Part shown: positions 21,561 to 32,149 of the stretch, in pieces
Numbering within the stretch: the stretch's first letter is position 1
Layout of the letters: every line of letters begins with the position of its first letter
Translations under genes and position numbers: made by a program
The notes under the pieces: model-generated
Databases searched by the model: none
What the model was told of the DNA's origin: nothing
What the model saw: only the letters and a program-made list of their open reading frames with translations
Origin: Chelonoidis abingdonii
Lineage: Eukaryota > Chordata > Testudines > Testudinidae
Assembly (NCBI RefSeq): GCF_003597395.2
Contig: NC_133770.1
Span: 294,397,341-294,461,340, forward strand
Direction of reading: 5' to 3'
Length of the DNA: 64,000 bases

Positions 21561-22333
21561 TGATAAGAAAATATAACTCCCCCCGCCCCTGTTTATGGTA
21601 TGGTTTCTCAATTAAACAAGCTTTGCAATTATTTTTACAGGCCCATGTATGTAGGCCTCAGGCTTTAGCTAACCAATGCAAAAATAAAAGCTAAGATTCT
21701 AACTGCTCAAAAGAAAACTTGTTTATCAGGCATTATAGAGACACAGGGTGTGAAGAAAACTAGATATGAAGAAACGGGGTATGGAAACTGACAAAGAGGA
21801 ACTGGGAGGGGACAAGGGGTCCCTATAAAGGGGGCCAGCTCAGTTATAATTCAAATATAGTAAGTTTTGCTTGCTGTAAGGTAAATCAAAGGGCAGAGGA
21901 AGGGTCACAAAGATAATCAGCTCACACACTGCCCAAGCGCATGATATTTTGTTAAGATAGCTTGCTATTTGCAAGTATTCTATATGGTAATGGCTTTTGC
22001 AATATGTAATTGCAATCAAGGGTGTCATAGAACAGTCAGTATAAATTAACAATAACTGGAAATACCCCATACTGGACTGTTACTGGAAAAAATAACCTGC
22101 TGATTTGCAATATTAATTACCAAAAAAGGCAAATAACTTGTGTAATCAATATGACGTTTTGCAGTTTTAACCTTTATAAGCTTGGTAAAATTTGTAAGGA
22201 ACAGAGCAACATACCCTTGCGTGGGAACCCGCTGTCTCTCCCTGTATGCATACTTGTATCTCTTGTTATCACAATAAAGGTGCCTCGGCTTGCCTGACCC
22301 AAAATCAACTGGGTGGTAGTCTTTTCCCCCACA
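21561..22333 (+). repeat. 3' LTR of the endogenous retrovirus
   Basis: It starts TGATAAGAAAATATAAC right after the polypurine tract and ends cttttcccccaca, giving TG...CA over 773 bases. A TATA-like tttataagc is at about 22,173 and AATAAA at 22,273-22,278, with the U5 region after it. No matching 5' LTR is present in the window, so age by LTR divergence cannot be estimated. Confidence 0.75.
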
Positions 22334-22889
22334 GAATGTTGCAGCTCAGATTTCCAAACTCTAACTGTTAGATGTTTCCCTACTAGGAATGATATTTTAA
22401 CAAGCTTTTGTGCTTTTGCATTCACTGTTTTGATATCATCTATTCCCAAGTTTACCCTCTGTTGGGAGAACGTAATAGTTCTCATTCCAGTAATAGTTTT
22501 GGTAAGATTTATACTTTTCTGCTAATATTGATGTATTTTTGGGTAATACAAAATTACCAGTTCCAAATTCCCTAGACCACAGATTTGCAGGGAGACAAGA
22601 GACTCTAAATAATAATTCACATTGAGTTTCCATCAGGTTGCAGGCAATGGCTCTGCTGGTGTTCATTATTATTGCGTAGCATTTTTTTTTCTTTTGGTTA
22701 TCAAAGGCTCTCTAATATACCTTTCTAGCTTATTATGTTAATTACATTATATACTGAGGATATGCATAAGAGTCTTGATGAACTGATGCCTTAGTTAGGG
22801 AGCCATTATCCAGAATACTACTTCTTTGGGTTAAGTCCAAGCATACATTTGTATCTTAAAACTGGGGCTGCCCATAATGTTCAAGACAG
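22334..22889. other. Unassigned stretch, possibly L1-like
   Basis: AT-rich. It adjoins the L1-like fragment that follows and may belong to it (minus strand), but no frame could be matched. Confidence 0.3.
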
Positions 22890-23125
22890 CTAATTAAAAC
22901 TAGCCACTCAACCCTGTCAAAGGCCTTTTCTGAATCCAGAGATAACAAGGCAAGTTCCTGTTTCTTTGACCATGCCAAATGAATGCAATTCAGTCACCAC
23001 GATAGACTATTTGAAGATTGAATTCTGGTAATATGGCTTGCCTGACCTTCATAGATCAATTGTTTGATTACAGGCTCCATTCTTGTTGCCAGTATTTTAG
23101 CAAAAATGCTTCTAGCTATACTTAA
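22890..23125 (-). pseudogene. L1-like LINE reverse transcriptase fragment
   Basis: On the minus strand the frame gives an AKILATRME block near 23,105, then, after a shift, LSLDSEKAFDRVEWL near 22,920. These are the 'NARiLAxRLe' and 'LSLDaEKAFDRVeW' (motif A) blocks of L1 ORF2. The spacing is as expected. It is a short, broken fragment and shows that L1-type LINEs as well as CR1 have been in this genome. Confidence 0.7.
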
Positions 23126-23164
23126 ATGAGAAATCAGTCAGGATTTCCCAGACCTGTGAATTTC

Positions 23165-23618
23165 CCCTCTTGTGCTAGATTGCCAGGAGATTTCCCTTTG
23201 GCAGAACTTCAGACACTTCATTTCCAAGCTGAATTTGTCTAACTTCCACTTCCAGTCATTGGATCATGTTATATCTTTTCTTGCTACATTGAAGAGTCCA
23301 TTATTAAAGTACCATGTAGGTACTTATAGACTGTAATCAAGTCACCCTTAACCTTCTCTTTGTCACTATAAGGCATGTTTTCTAATCCTTTAACCATTCA
23401 CATGACTCTTCTCTGAACCCACTCCAATTTATCAACATCCTTCTTGAATTGTGGGCACTAGAACTGGACACAGTAGTCCAGCAGGGTTTGCACCAGTGCT
23501 AAATATAGCGGCAAAATAACCTCTCAGCTCCTACTTGAATTCCTCTGTTTACTCACTGCGGGATCACATTAGCTTTTTTGGCCAAAGTGTCACATTGAGA
23601 GCTCATGTTAGCTGATTA
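23165..23618 (-). pseudogene. CR1 LINE, 3' portion (piece 1 of 4)
   Basis: Antisense CR1 sequence: tctaacttccacttccagtc, gtaggtacttatagactgta and ggacacagtagtccagcag are recognisable 3' ORF2 blocks. It is cut at 23,618 by a foldback element and resumes at about 24,470. Confidence 0.85.
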
Positions 23619-24463
23619 CAGACATGCCAACTCTCAAGGAGTCCGGTGGCATCTTAAAGACTAACAAATTTATTTGGACATAAGGTTTCATGGGTAAAAA
23701 ACCCCACTTCTTCAGATGCATGGACTTATACCCAAGCTTATGTCTAAATAAATTTGTTAGTCTTTAAGGTGCCACCGGACTCCTCGTTGCTTTTGTGGAT
23801 GCAGACTAACATGGCTACCCCTGATACTTGATGCCAACTCTTGTGAATTGAATGTGAGAGTTGTGATTCTGAGTAAAATTAAACCTCACTCATGATAGAA
23901 CTCTCAAATGTCAGGATTTTTTTTTCATCCGCAGAACATTCTTCAAATGTGTTTCCAGTGAAACAAGAGTTACCCTACCCTAAACAAAGGAATATGATTT
24001 CTCCGCTGGGCGGTTGCTTCCAAAGTACTTTGAAAGAGGATGAGAATACATTTACATATCAGATAAACAAAGTTATCAAGCTAGCAACGGGTGGGGGGAG
24101 AGACAGCGGTGGCTACACCTCAGCAGGGAAAAGAAACTTCATCTGAGATATAAAGAAGGGGAGGGGGAAGGGCCAAACCTTAAATAAGCAATTGAATCAA
24201 CTAAAATAAAAAATTCTGATATTTGAGAGTTCTAAAAGCTGGGTTTAATTTCACTTAGAAATCCTGCCAGTCACCCTGCATCCCCGCCCTCCCCCACTCC
24301 CAGCCTAAGGAGGGTGAAGAACCCTAAGGAGCAGAGGTGAGGCTGAGGGCTGCAGGGGGACTGAAGTGAGGAGGATGCGGGCTGATGAGGTGAGGAGGCT
24401 GTATTGAGGGTGGGTTCTGTGCTGATTGGGTGAGTGGAGGGTGAACTGAAGTTGGCAATACTG
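23619..24463. mobile_element. Foldback/TIR element inserted in the CR1
   Basis: Outer ends cagacatgccaactctt and gaagttggcaatactg are imperfect inverted repeats. A second pair of arms (attaaacctc...agaactctcaaatgtca at 23,879-23,915 and tgatatttgagagttct...gggtttaat at 24,217-24,250) folds back. CR1 sequence stops and restarts exactly at these ends. It is itself interrupted by the element at 23,635-23,830. Confidence 0.7.
23635..23830. mobile_element. MITE nested in the foldback element, 11-bp target duplication
   Basis: Flanked by exact 11-base repeats atgccaactct (23,624-23,634 and 23,831-23,841). Arms ggagtccggtggcatcttaa and ttaaggtgccaccggactcc are inverted; the right end has an unpaired tail with gcagactaacatggctaccc. 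It is of the same group as 6648-7008, where the extension is on the left. Confidence 0.85.
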
Positions 24464-24469
24464 TGATTT

Positions 24470-25000
24470 TTCCACCACGACCCCCACATCTTTTTCAGAG
24501 TCACTGCTTCCCAGGACAGAGTCCCCCATCTTATAAGTTTAGCTTACATTATTAGATGTACACATTTACATTTTCCCATATTAAAATGCATATCGTTTGC
24601 TTATGCCCAGTTTACCACGGGATCCAGATCGCTTGAACCAGTGGCCTGCCTTCTTCATTATTTACCACTCCCCCATTTTTTGTACCATTTGCAAACTTTT
24701 ATCAGTGATGGTTTTTCCCCAGGTCATTGGTAAAGATATTAAATAGCAGAGGGTCAAGAACTGATTCCTGTAGCACCCCAATGGAAACACACCTGCTCGA
24801 TGACAATTCCCCATTTACAGTTACATTTTGAAACCTGTCAGTTGGACAGTTTTGTATCCATTTAATGCGTAGCATGTTAATTTTATATCATTCTAGTTTT
24901 TTAATCAAAATGTTGCACAACACGAAGCCAAATGCCTTATAGAAGTTTAAGTATATTATGTCAACACTATTACCTTTATGAGCCAAATTTGTAATCTCAT
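24470..25000 (-). pseudogene. CR1 LINE reverse transcriptase (piece 2 of 4)
   Basis: Antisense RT. Minus-strand codons give VLDPLLFNIFTNDL (motif B end) and then KFANGTKNGG in place of KFADDTK: the two catalytic aspartates are lost. Further on the strand is the SWEAVTLKKMWGSW region. The sequence is cut at about 25,006 by an LTR. Confidence 0.85.
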
Positions 25001-25006
25001 TATAGA

Positions 25007-25686
25007 TGTACGGACTCACCCCTGTGGTGCCTCCTGCTGGTGACTTCCAGGAATTAGCTTGTTCCAGCTCCGCAGCGCCCTCTGCAGGCCGATGATCCAC
25101 CTGTCCTGTGTCCCTCCCGAACTTGGTGCCCTTGTACCTGGGATGCTGCTCCCTAGCACTAATCCTCTCTCTCTCAGGGTCTCTCCTTCCCAGGGGAACC
25201 CCCACCCACTAAGCCCACCTCACCTCAGTGTATGGCTACTGCCAGTCATTGTCTAGCCCCACGCCCTGGGGCAGACTACAGTATCAGCCTACTCATCACT
25301 GGCAAGGTTGGGTTTGGACCTGCTGCCTTGGCCTACCCCTGGGCAGCCCTCTGCAACCCCCAGTACCTGTTGCCTTGTGCTAGGCCGCAGCCTGGGGCTT
25401 TCCAGGCTAGAGCTCCCCAGGTCCTCTGCCTTTCCCCAGCTCTGCTCCACTCAGGTACCCTATCTCTAGCTCCCTGCTGCGAGGCCATTCTCCCTCTACA
25501 GGCAGAGGGAGACTCTTAAGCTCCTGGCTCCCAGTCTCTTTATACAGGCCAGCTGTGGCCTGATTGAGGCATGGCCCAGCTACAGCCACTTCCTGATCAG
25601 CCCATCTTAGCAGCTCCCAGCCACAACCTTCCCCCAGGGCTGTTTTAAGCCCTTTGGGGCAGGAGCAGGGTAACCACCCTGCTACA
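25007..25686 (-). repeat. Solo LTR (TGTAG...CTACA family), minus strand
   Basis: On the minus strand it begins TGTAGCAGGGTGGTTACC at 25,686 and ends ggtgagtccgtaca at 25,007. It matches, inverted, the LTR at 58,237-58,937 over nearly its whole length, for example gtactgggggttgcagaggg and gccaaggcagcaggtccaaa. The 680-base length and TG...CA ends fit a retroviral LTR. Confidence 0.8.
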
Positions 25687-25701
25687 CTTATCAAATAAAG
25701 G

Positions 25702-26370
25702 GACCTCCTGCCACCTCTGGAGAGTGAGGAGCCCCGGTGAGCCAGCCTATACTCTACCCTCGTCCCGAGGCCCGCCGGGGATATCAGTTGGCGGCTCCTT
25801 CGTGGGGCCATGAGCACGGGCGTGTATTTGGCGCGGTTTACCCCTGCCCCAGACACCTACCCCTTCTGTGGCGTGAGGGAGACCCTGGCGCACATCTACT
25901 TAGAGTGCTACAGGTTGCAACCCCTATATCGGCTCCTCACCAATATATTGTTGCATTTCTGGCTGCACTTTTCCCCTCACCTCCTTCTCTATGCACTCCC
26001 TATCCATGGCCCCACAAAGTCACGGGACCTCCTGGTCAACTTCCTGCTTGCCCTGGCTAAAAAGGCCATCTACGCAACCAGGGAGAGGAGGTTGGCCAAT
26101 GGAGACTCCTGTGAGTGTGAGGCTTGTTTCCGATCCTCTGGGCGTCGTCCACTGGCTCCTTTGATGCCTTCAAGGAGCAGAGGACGCTGTCCAGGGTTCT
26201 CTGCTCTGTGTCCCCGTCGGGCTCCCTTCTTATGACCCTTTGACCACACTCCTGTCCCTGTTCTTTTATTAGTTGTCCCCCGAAATCAGTTGGGTTCTGA
26301 GGTCCTGTAGATCCTCTCCTGAGGCTGAGGGGGAATCCTTTAGCAATGGGCGGGAACCCAATACGTGCAC
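25702..26370 (+). pseudogene. Non-LTR retrotransposon C-terminal fragment with a CCHC-like motif
   Basis: The plus frame 25,810-26,235 encodes CPFCGVRETLAHIYLEC in essence (here YPFCGVRETLAHIYLEC), the C-x2-C-x(n)-H-x-C motif found after the RT in several LINE clades, followed by a long helical GPTKSRDLLVNFLLALAKKA segment. I recall this frame as repeated in turtles. The first cysteine is changed to tyrosine. It is flanked by 15-base direct repeats cttatcaaataaagg (25,687) and ctcatcaaataaagg (26,372), 14 of 15 identical. These are candidate target duplications, so it was probably a 5'-truncated insertion. The clade is not resolved. Confidence 0.65.
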
Positions 26371-26386
26371 TCATCAAATAAAGGTA

Positions 26387-26704
26387 AAAGTTAGTTTGAC
26401 AGAATCTACTTTCCATAAACCCATGTTGAGTTTAGTTAATTACATTACTCTCTCTGAATTCTTCATTAATCAAGTCCTGAATCAGCATCTCTGTTATCTT
26501 GCCTGGGATTGATGTCAGGTTGACAGGCCTGTAATTATCAGGATCATCCTGTTTTTAAAAATTGGCCCATTGACTGTTTTTAAAAATTGGCCCAACACTA
26601 ACTGTCGTCCAGACTTCTGGAAGTTTCCCAGTGCTCCAAGACTTATTGAAAAGCAACATTAAAGGTCCAGCAAGCTCGTGAGCCAGCTCTTTTAAAACTC
26701 GTGG
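26387..26704 (-). pseudogene. CR1 LINE reverse transcriptase N-terminal part (pieces 3-4)
   Basis: Antisense. Minus codons give LHPRVLKELAHELAGPL near 26,700, GKLPEVW, then DDPDNYRPVNLTSIPGK near 26,530, the RT fingers region of CR1 ORF2. It is collinear with 24,470-25,000, so the same copy continues across the two insertions. It contains a 19-base tandem duplication (26,551-26,569 and 26,576-26,594). Confidence 0.85.
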
Positions 26705-28228
26705 ATGCAAGAGAGAGAAGGTTACGGGGGAGAGAGAGAGGGTGAGTAGCTTTAATCAGTGGAGAGAGAACAAAAGGAAAAATAAAGTGGAATAAGGGGA
26801 GTGTAAATGCTACATAATACAGATAACTATCTATTTCTTGACAAATCTCAATAAAGGGAGTGTATCTACCTCTTTTGCCTGCCCTTCAGGTGAGTAATTT
26901 TATATCCCAACCCTAACTGTGTTCTGTTCCGTCCCTTTCCCTTCAGTTCCTCTTTTACCGGAATAAAGAGCATCCTTCTTCTCTGAAGCCCTGATTGAGG
27001 AGAGCCTGATGCAATCCACTGCTCAGCGTGTTATTTGTCCCCACCGCACCTGCTCTGTAGAAGCAGTGTGTCTATTACAGCGCACAGCTACAGAGCTTGG
27101 GTCTTTAGCTTAAGCTGTAGAAAGACGTTCATGCTTTTAGCGCTGGGTCCCTAGGTCAGTCCTTGGTGTTGGTCAAGGAGATGGGTGTCATACTAGCACA
27201 ATAAGGCCCTACTGAAATAAAAATAATAACAGAAGCAATCTTTTCCAGGAAAGCTCTTCAGCATGTCTTTAATTAGTGTGTAAGCGCCTCTTAAATCAGG
27301 GATGGATATGTAAGGACTTGAGTATATGCCTGTCTCCATTTCAGGGCCATCTAGGAAGAATATTATTCTTTTCTCATTGTAGATCAGTGCAGCCACGTCT
27401 CTGGCTAATTTTAAGACCTTTTCTTTATCTTGAAATTATATTACTTCGGGGGCTTTGGAAGGGGTCAGAGGGGAGTTCTCAAGATCTGGCTCAGCATCCT
27501 GTGCTGCAGAGATTTCCTTGAGGAATTTATGAAGCAATGCACATCTCCTCCTCTGCCCCACAGAGACCCACTAACTTCAAGTGGATAAATAGAAGGTGGG
27601 AGTAAATAATGTGCAAGGATGTCCAGTGTTCAGAGAGGGGCTGAGAGAAGGCATACAGGCCAGGAAAAGCCCTAAGCTACGGCTGGAGCACTGGAGAGGC
27701 TGCACTGGTATACTATACTCTGTTCCTGCCATGGACAATTAGCTCCAGAGGACTTTTCCAGACACAGGTGAGTGCTAATGGTGCACCATGCATTGCCTGG
27801 CTGCTGTTTGTCTATCTACCACACCTGTCAGCTAGGCACTGATCTAGCAAAGACATCCGGCACAGGATGGAGTTTGCAATTCTTTCAGGATCCCTGACAG
27901 GTGGCTTGTGAGAGGAGCAAATGGACATGCCTTGTTTGGGAGGTTTATGTGAGATTTCCCAGCCAAGCAGAGGAGGGCAGCAAAGCACAGGGATACAGAA
28001 GACCAGCTTCTTGCAGTTCTTGACAGAGAGTGTTGAACAATTTCAGAAAGCGACCGTTCATGCAGAGTCATTGTATATTGTGTGTGGCTGAGGATGCTAT
28101 TTGCACTCCCGCCCAGAGATGTGGATCCTGGCAATTAGCTAATGAAGGCTACTCAGAGCAAGCTGCTAGCAGAGGGAGTTATGCTGGGCTAGAGAAGGGA
28201 TCTGTTAATGATTTGGGGACCCTGCCCT
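26705..28228. other. Unassigned 1.5 kb
   Basis: A purine-rich GA tract (26,707-26,745) opens the stretch. Beyond it, no domain, tail or terminal repeats were seen. Short frames at 27,276-27,521 and 27,844-28,134 have no recognisable similarity. Confidence 0.35.
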
Positions 28229-29114
28229 GACAGCAGGCTCTGCACTCTGAGGCTCATATCCTCAAATCCGTTTTACCCTGTATAAACCTTATACCGGGTA
28301 AACTCATAAATTGTTCGTTCTCTATAACACTGATAGAGAGATATGCACAGCTGTTTGCTCCCCCAGATATTAATACATACTCTGAGTTAATTAATAAGCA
28401 AAAAGTGATTTTATTATATACAGAAAGTAGGATTTAAGTGGTTCCAAGTAGTAACAGACAGAGCAAAGTAAGTCACCAAGCAAAAGAAAATAAAATGCAC
28501 AAATCTGTGTCTAATCAAACTGAATACAGATAATTTCACCCTCAGAGATGCTTCAGTAAGTTTTTTCCTCAGACTGGACACCTTCTGGGCCTGAGCACAA
28601 TCCTTTCCCCTGGTACAGCTCTTGTTCCAGCTTAGGGGGTAGCTAGGGGATTCTTCAAGATGCCTCTTTTCCCTCTTTGTTCTCTCCACCCTTTTATATA
28701 TCTTTTGCAAAAGGTGGAAATCCTTTTGTCCCGCTTTGAGTTCCCACCCCCTCCTTCTCAATGGAAAGACACTAGGTTAAAGATGGATTCCAGTTCAGGT
28801 GACATGATCACATGTCACTGCAAGACTTCATTGCCCTCTTGCCAGCACACATGTATACAGGAAGACTTACAGGTAAAACACACCCATCTGCAGACAATGG
28901 TCCTAGTTAATGGGAGTCATCAAGATTCCAAACCACAATTAATGGGCCACATTTTGCATAATTACAATAGGCCCTCAGAGTTATATTTCATATTTCTAGT
29001 TTCAGATACAGGTGTGATACATTTATACAAATAGGATGATCACACTGAGTAGATTATAAGCTTCGTAATGATACCTTACAAGAGACCTTTTGCATGAAGC
29101 ATCTCTCAGTTACA
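28229..29114 (-). repeat. LTR B (minus strand), with TATA box and poly(A) signal
   Basis: Minus strand: starts TGTAACTGAGAGATGC at 29,114, has gatatataaaagggtgg (TATA) at about 28,690 and taataaaatcact (poly(A) signal) at about 28,405, then a U5-like 3' part ending near 28,229. The order U3-TATA-AATAAA is as in retroviral LTRs. The far 3' end looks truncated. Confidence 0.7.
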
Positions 29115-29718
29115 TTATATTCGCTTATTATTAAATTTTTATAAAACCATATAGACTGCCCAACGTCCCAGAATGTATTAGATTACTTTTATTTTCTATG
29201 TGTGATTTCTTTTGCAAAACAGAGGGAGGATAAAATTGAGGTCTATGTGTAACTTTAAAGTTTTGCCCAGCGGGAAACCCTCTATGTTTTGAATCTGTTT
29301 GTCTGTGAGATTATCTTGCATTCTAAGCTCACAGAGGTATTCCTTTCAGCTTTTTCTTTCATTAAAATTCTTTTAAGAATCTGATTGATTTTTCATTGTT
29401 TTAAGATCCAAGGGTTTTGGATCTGTGTTCACCAGGACTAATTGGTGAGGGTATACTCTCAAGCCTGCCCAGGAACAGGGGTGTAAGGATTTGGAGGGGA
29501 GGAATTAGTCTCAAATCTGCCCAGGAAAGGTGGGGGTTAGAGACTTAGAAAATAGTTGGGGAAAGGTAGAGTTCCAAGTGGCTCTCCCCTAAAATTTGGA
29601 ACATGCTTGGTGGTGGCAACTTACTGTTAACTTAAGCTGGTAAATAAGCTTAGGGGGTCTTTCTTGCAAGTCCCCACATCTGTACCCTAAAGTTCAGAGT
29701 GGGGAGGGAACCTTGACA
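29115..29718 (-). repeat. LTR A (TGTCAAGG family), truncated by LTR B
   Basis: Minus strand: starts TGTCAAGGTTCCCTCCCC at 29,718, then ctaagcttatttaccagctt, gaacacagatccaaaaccc and ttgaaacaatgaaaaatcaa. These match the LTR at 38,156-39,104 in order (gtcaaggtatcttcccc, ctaagcttatttttaccagc, tgaacacagatccaaaccc). The last third is missing at the junction with LTR B. Confidence 0.8.
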
Positions 29719-29984
29719 CCTGCCATTTGGACTGTTAGGTTGTTCAGACTGTTGTCTGGCTGCTATTTCCAGGTGCATTGGGATTGCTGTCCTGGGGGGC
29801 AACAGAGCATAACTGCCCAGGGACAGAGGCAGTTGTGAACAACATGGTCTGTGACGTGCATGGTATATGCAAAACTGCTGTGCAGCTGCACGTGCACGCA
29901 GTTTGCAGGGAATATTGGTTATGGCTCGTTTGCCTCATCTGAGCTTACTAATGGACCAGGCCAAAGAGCATAAAGTTATGGGTG

Positions 29985-30180
29985 GAACATACAAATTGCC
30001 AGATTGGATCAGGCCTAGGGTCCATCTAGCTCAGTATCTTGTCTTTAAGAGTGGCTAGTACAGAGGAAGCTGTAAGAACCCCATAGTAGGCAGATGTGGG
30101 GTAATCTGTCCCGCACCTAGGTCCCACCCTGGTCTGAAAATTGGAGATTGGGTCCAGCCTTGAAGCATGAGGTTTAATAT
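29985..30180 (-). repeat. LINE 3'-end fragment (CR1-related)
   Basis: Contains ggtccatctagctcagtatc, then cttgtcttt, antisense of the CR1-related 3' UTR seen at 12,725 and 55,470. Confidence 0.6.
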
Positions 30181-30411
30181 CCCTTCCATACATTTTTGCT
30201 ACCATTAATTATAACTCTGACTCTTCCTCTTATGCATATAAATGTCCAATCCCATTTGGCCCTAACTGGAAACTAAGTAAGCAATAGGATCGGACTTTAA
30301 GGGAGTTTCTCCATATGGCTGGAAAGGGTTGGTGTGCTGTTCTTTGCATTAAAGCTGCAGAGCTTGTATTATAATAGTTAAATTCTTGTATTCAAACATT
30401 ACATAACTCTG

Positions 30412-30850
30412 ACATAGAATAATGGAAATGGAGGGTTGGGAGGGGCCTCAAGAGGTCTTCTAAACCAGCCCCCTGCACTGAGGCAGGACCACGTAAACCT
30501 AGACCATCTCTGACAGGTGTTTCTCCAACCTGTTCTTAGAAATCTGCAAGGACGAGGATTTCACAACTTCTCTTGGAAGCCTGTTCCAGAGCTTAAATAT
30601 CCTTATAGTTAGAAAGCTTTCCTAATATCTTACCTAAATCTCCCTTGCTGCTGATTAAGCCAATTATATCTTGTTCTACCTTCAGTGGACAAAGAGAACA
30701 GTTGATCATTGTCCTCTATTATAACAGCCCTTTACATATGTGAAAACTGTTATCAGCTCCCCCTTCAGTCATCTTCTCTCAAGACTAAACATGCCCCGTG
30801 TTTTTAACTTTTCCTCATTGATCAGGTTTTCTAATCTTTTTATCAAGAAC
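30412..30850 (-). pseudogene. CR1 LINE 3' end
   Basis: Antisense. The 3' tail is at 30,412 (catagaataatgg), followed by ggaggggcctcaagaggtct. Then come ORF2 C-terminal blocks: ttctccaacctgttcttaga and gttttctaatctttttatc on the plus strand correspond to the minus-strand C-terminal coding region. No intact frame. Confidence 0.8.
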
Positions 30851-30965
30851 ATAGGACGGGAAGGAACCTCCTGAGTTATTAAGTCCACTCTCATGCTATA
30901 GCAGCAACCCCGTCATATAAACCCAGTCCTAAACTTATCAAGCTCCATTCAAACATTATCAGCAT
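30851..30965 (-). repeat. Second CR1-type 3' tail, adjacent
   Basis: aacataggacgggaaggaac, then gagttattaagtccac, is a separate CR1-like 3' UTR abutting the previous one in the same orientation. It ends near 30,965. Confidence 0.55.
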
Positions 30966-31693
30966 TAAATGAGAATGTTGAAATGATTAATTTTGACATT
31001 TTTCCACTGGAAATTTCACTGAAATTTACATGCCCCTGCAGAATGTTTCCAATAAAGCTGCATTTTCTGATGGAAAATTGTTCTCTCGAATTTTTCTTGA
31101 CCAGTTCTAATTGTAACCGTACCAGAATAATGGCTTGTGTGTGGCAACCTGAGCTGAGCCATCTTTATGTATGAAACCAGGGCAGGTGTCCCAAATCCGC
31201 CCTCTGTGGCGTGCATTTGAGCTCTTGAAATCGAGGATACACGTCTTCCCAACCTCCCCTTCCTTATCCTAGCTAGGATGTGGTAATAACACATCTAAAT
31301 CATTCGGTGATGAATTGGAATCATTAGAATTCCACCCCCTGCCTGACTCTTGTTACCTCATATTAATCATAACTGCAGTCTGAAATTGCCAGTATGCAAC
31401 CACTACGCAGGGCTTTTATTGCATGTCTTTCCTCATGCTGGCATGTGGACCATCAAGATTTGTTCCTGGTGATTTAAAGGAGGAACATGATCAGGTTTAG
31501 TTAAAGTCAGATGTGTAGCTGAATCACCTGGCCTATGTTTCATGCATTAAAATTGTGTTCCTGACATATTGGATATTCTGCTGACGTGATCTTCTCTCAT
31601 GCTTGCAGATGAGTGAAGGACTAAGTTTAAATTGAAATTATACAAGTGCTGTTGTTATTATTATTAGTATTAATTATTCATTCTCTTCTATAT

Positions 31694-31790
31694 TACAAGC
31701 AGCAAAGAATCCTGTGGCACCTTATAGACCAACAGACGTTTTGGAGCATGAGCTTTCATGGGTGAATACCCACTTCGTCAGATGCAACTA
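31694..31790. repeat. Fragment of a foldback MITE
   Basis: agaatcctgtggcaccttat, gaccaacagacgttttggag and cccacttcgtcagatgca belong to the same group as the left half of 6648-7008. The mirrored half is absent. Confidence 0.7.
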
Positions 31791-31827
31791 CATTACTGTA
31801 ATGCCTATAGACCCCAACAAACACCCC

Positions 31828-32113
31828 GTCTAGACTACGCGCCATATCGGTGCGTTAAAATCGATTGCTCGGGGATTGATATCGCGTCTGATCTGGACGG
31901 GATATATCGATCCCAGAGCGCGCTTAGATCGATTCCGGAACTCCACCAAAACAAACGGAGTTCCGGAATCGACATGGCGAGCCGCGCACATCGATCCCGC
32001 GTGGTGAAGACGGGTAAGTAAATCGATTTTAGATATTCGATTTCAGCTACGCTATTCTCGTAGCTGAAATTGCGTATCTAAAATCGATTTTTGCGCGTAG
32101 TGTAGATGTGGCC
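31828..32113. mobile_element. CpG-rich foldback DNA element
   Basis: Ends gtctagactacgcgc and gcgcgtagtgtagatg are inverted over about 13 of 15 bases. Inside, tcgattccggaactcc is inverted as ggagttccggaatcga (around 31,930-31,973), and atttcagctacg as cgtagctgaaat (around 32,039-32,070). The element keeps over twenty CpG dinucleotides in an otherwise CpG-poor region, which suggests recent insertion. It is open in one frame through 87 codons by chance. It has no transposase. Confidence 0.75.
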
Positions 32114-32149
32114 AAAGTGAGAGATGCTCCTTCCCTGAAGACCTTACCA

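Noticed and set aside
25810..26235. Cellular zinc-finger protein exon
   Set aside because: The motif and following helix fit a LINE C-terminus, and the piece is flanked by direct repeats inside a CR1.
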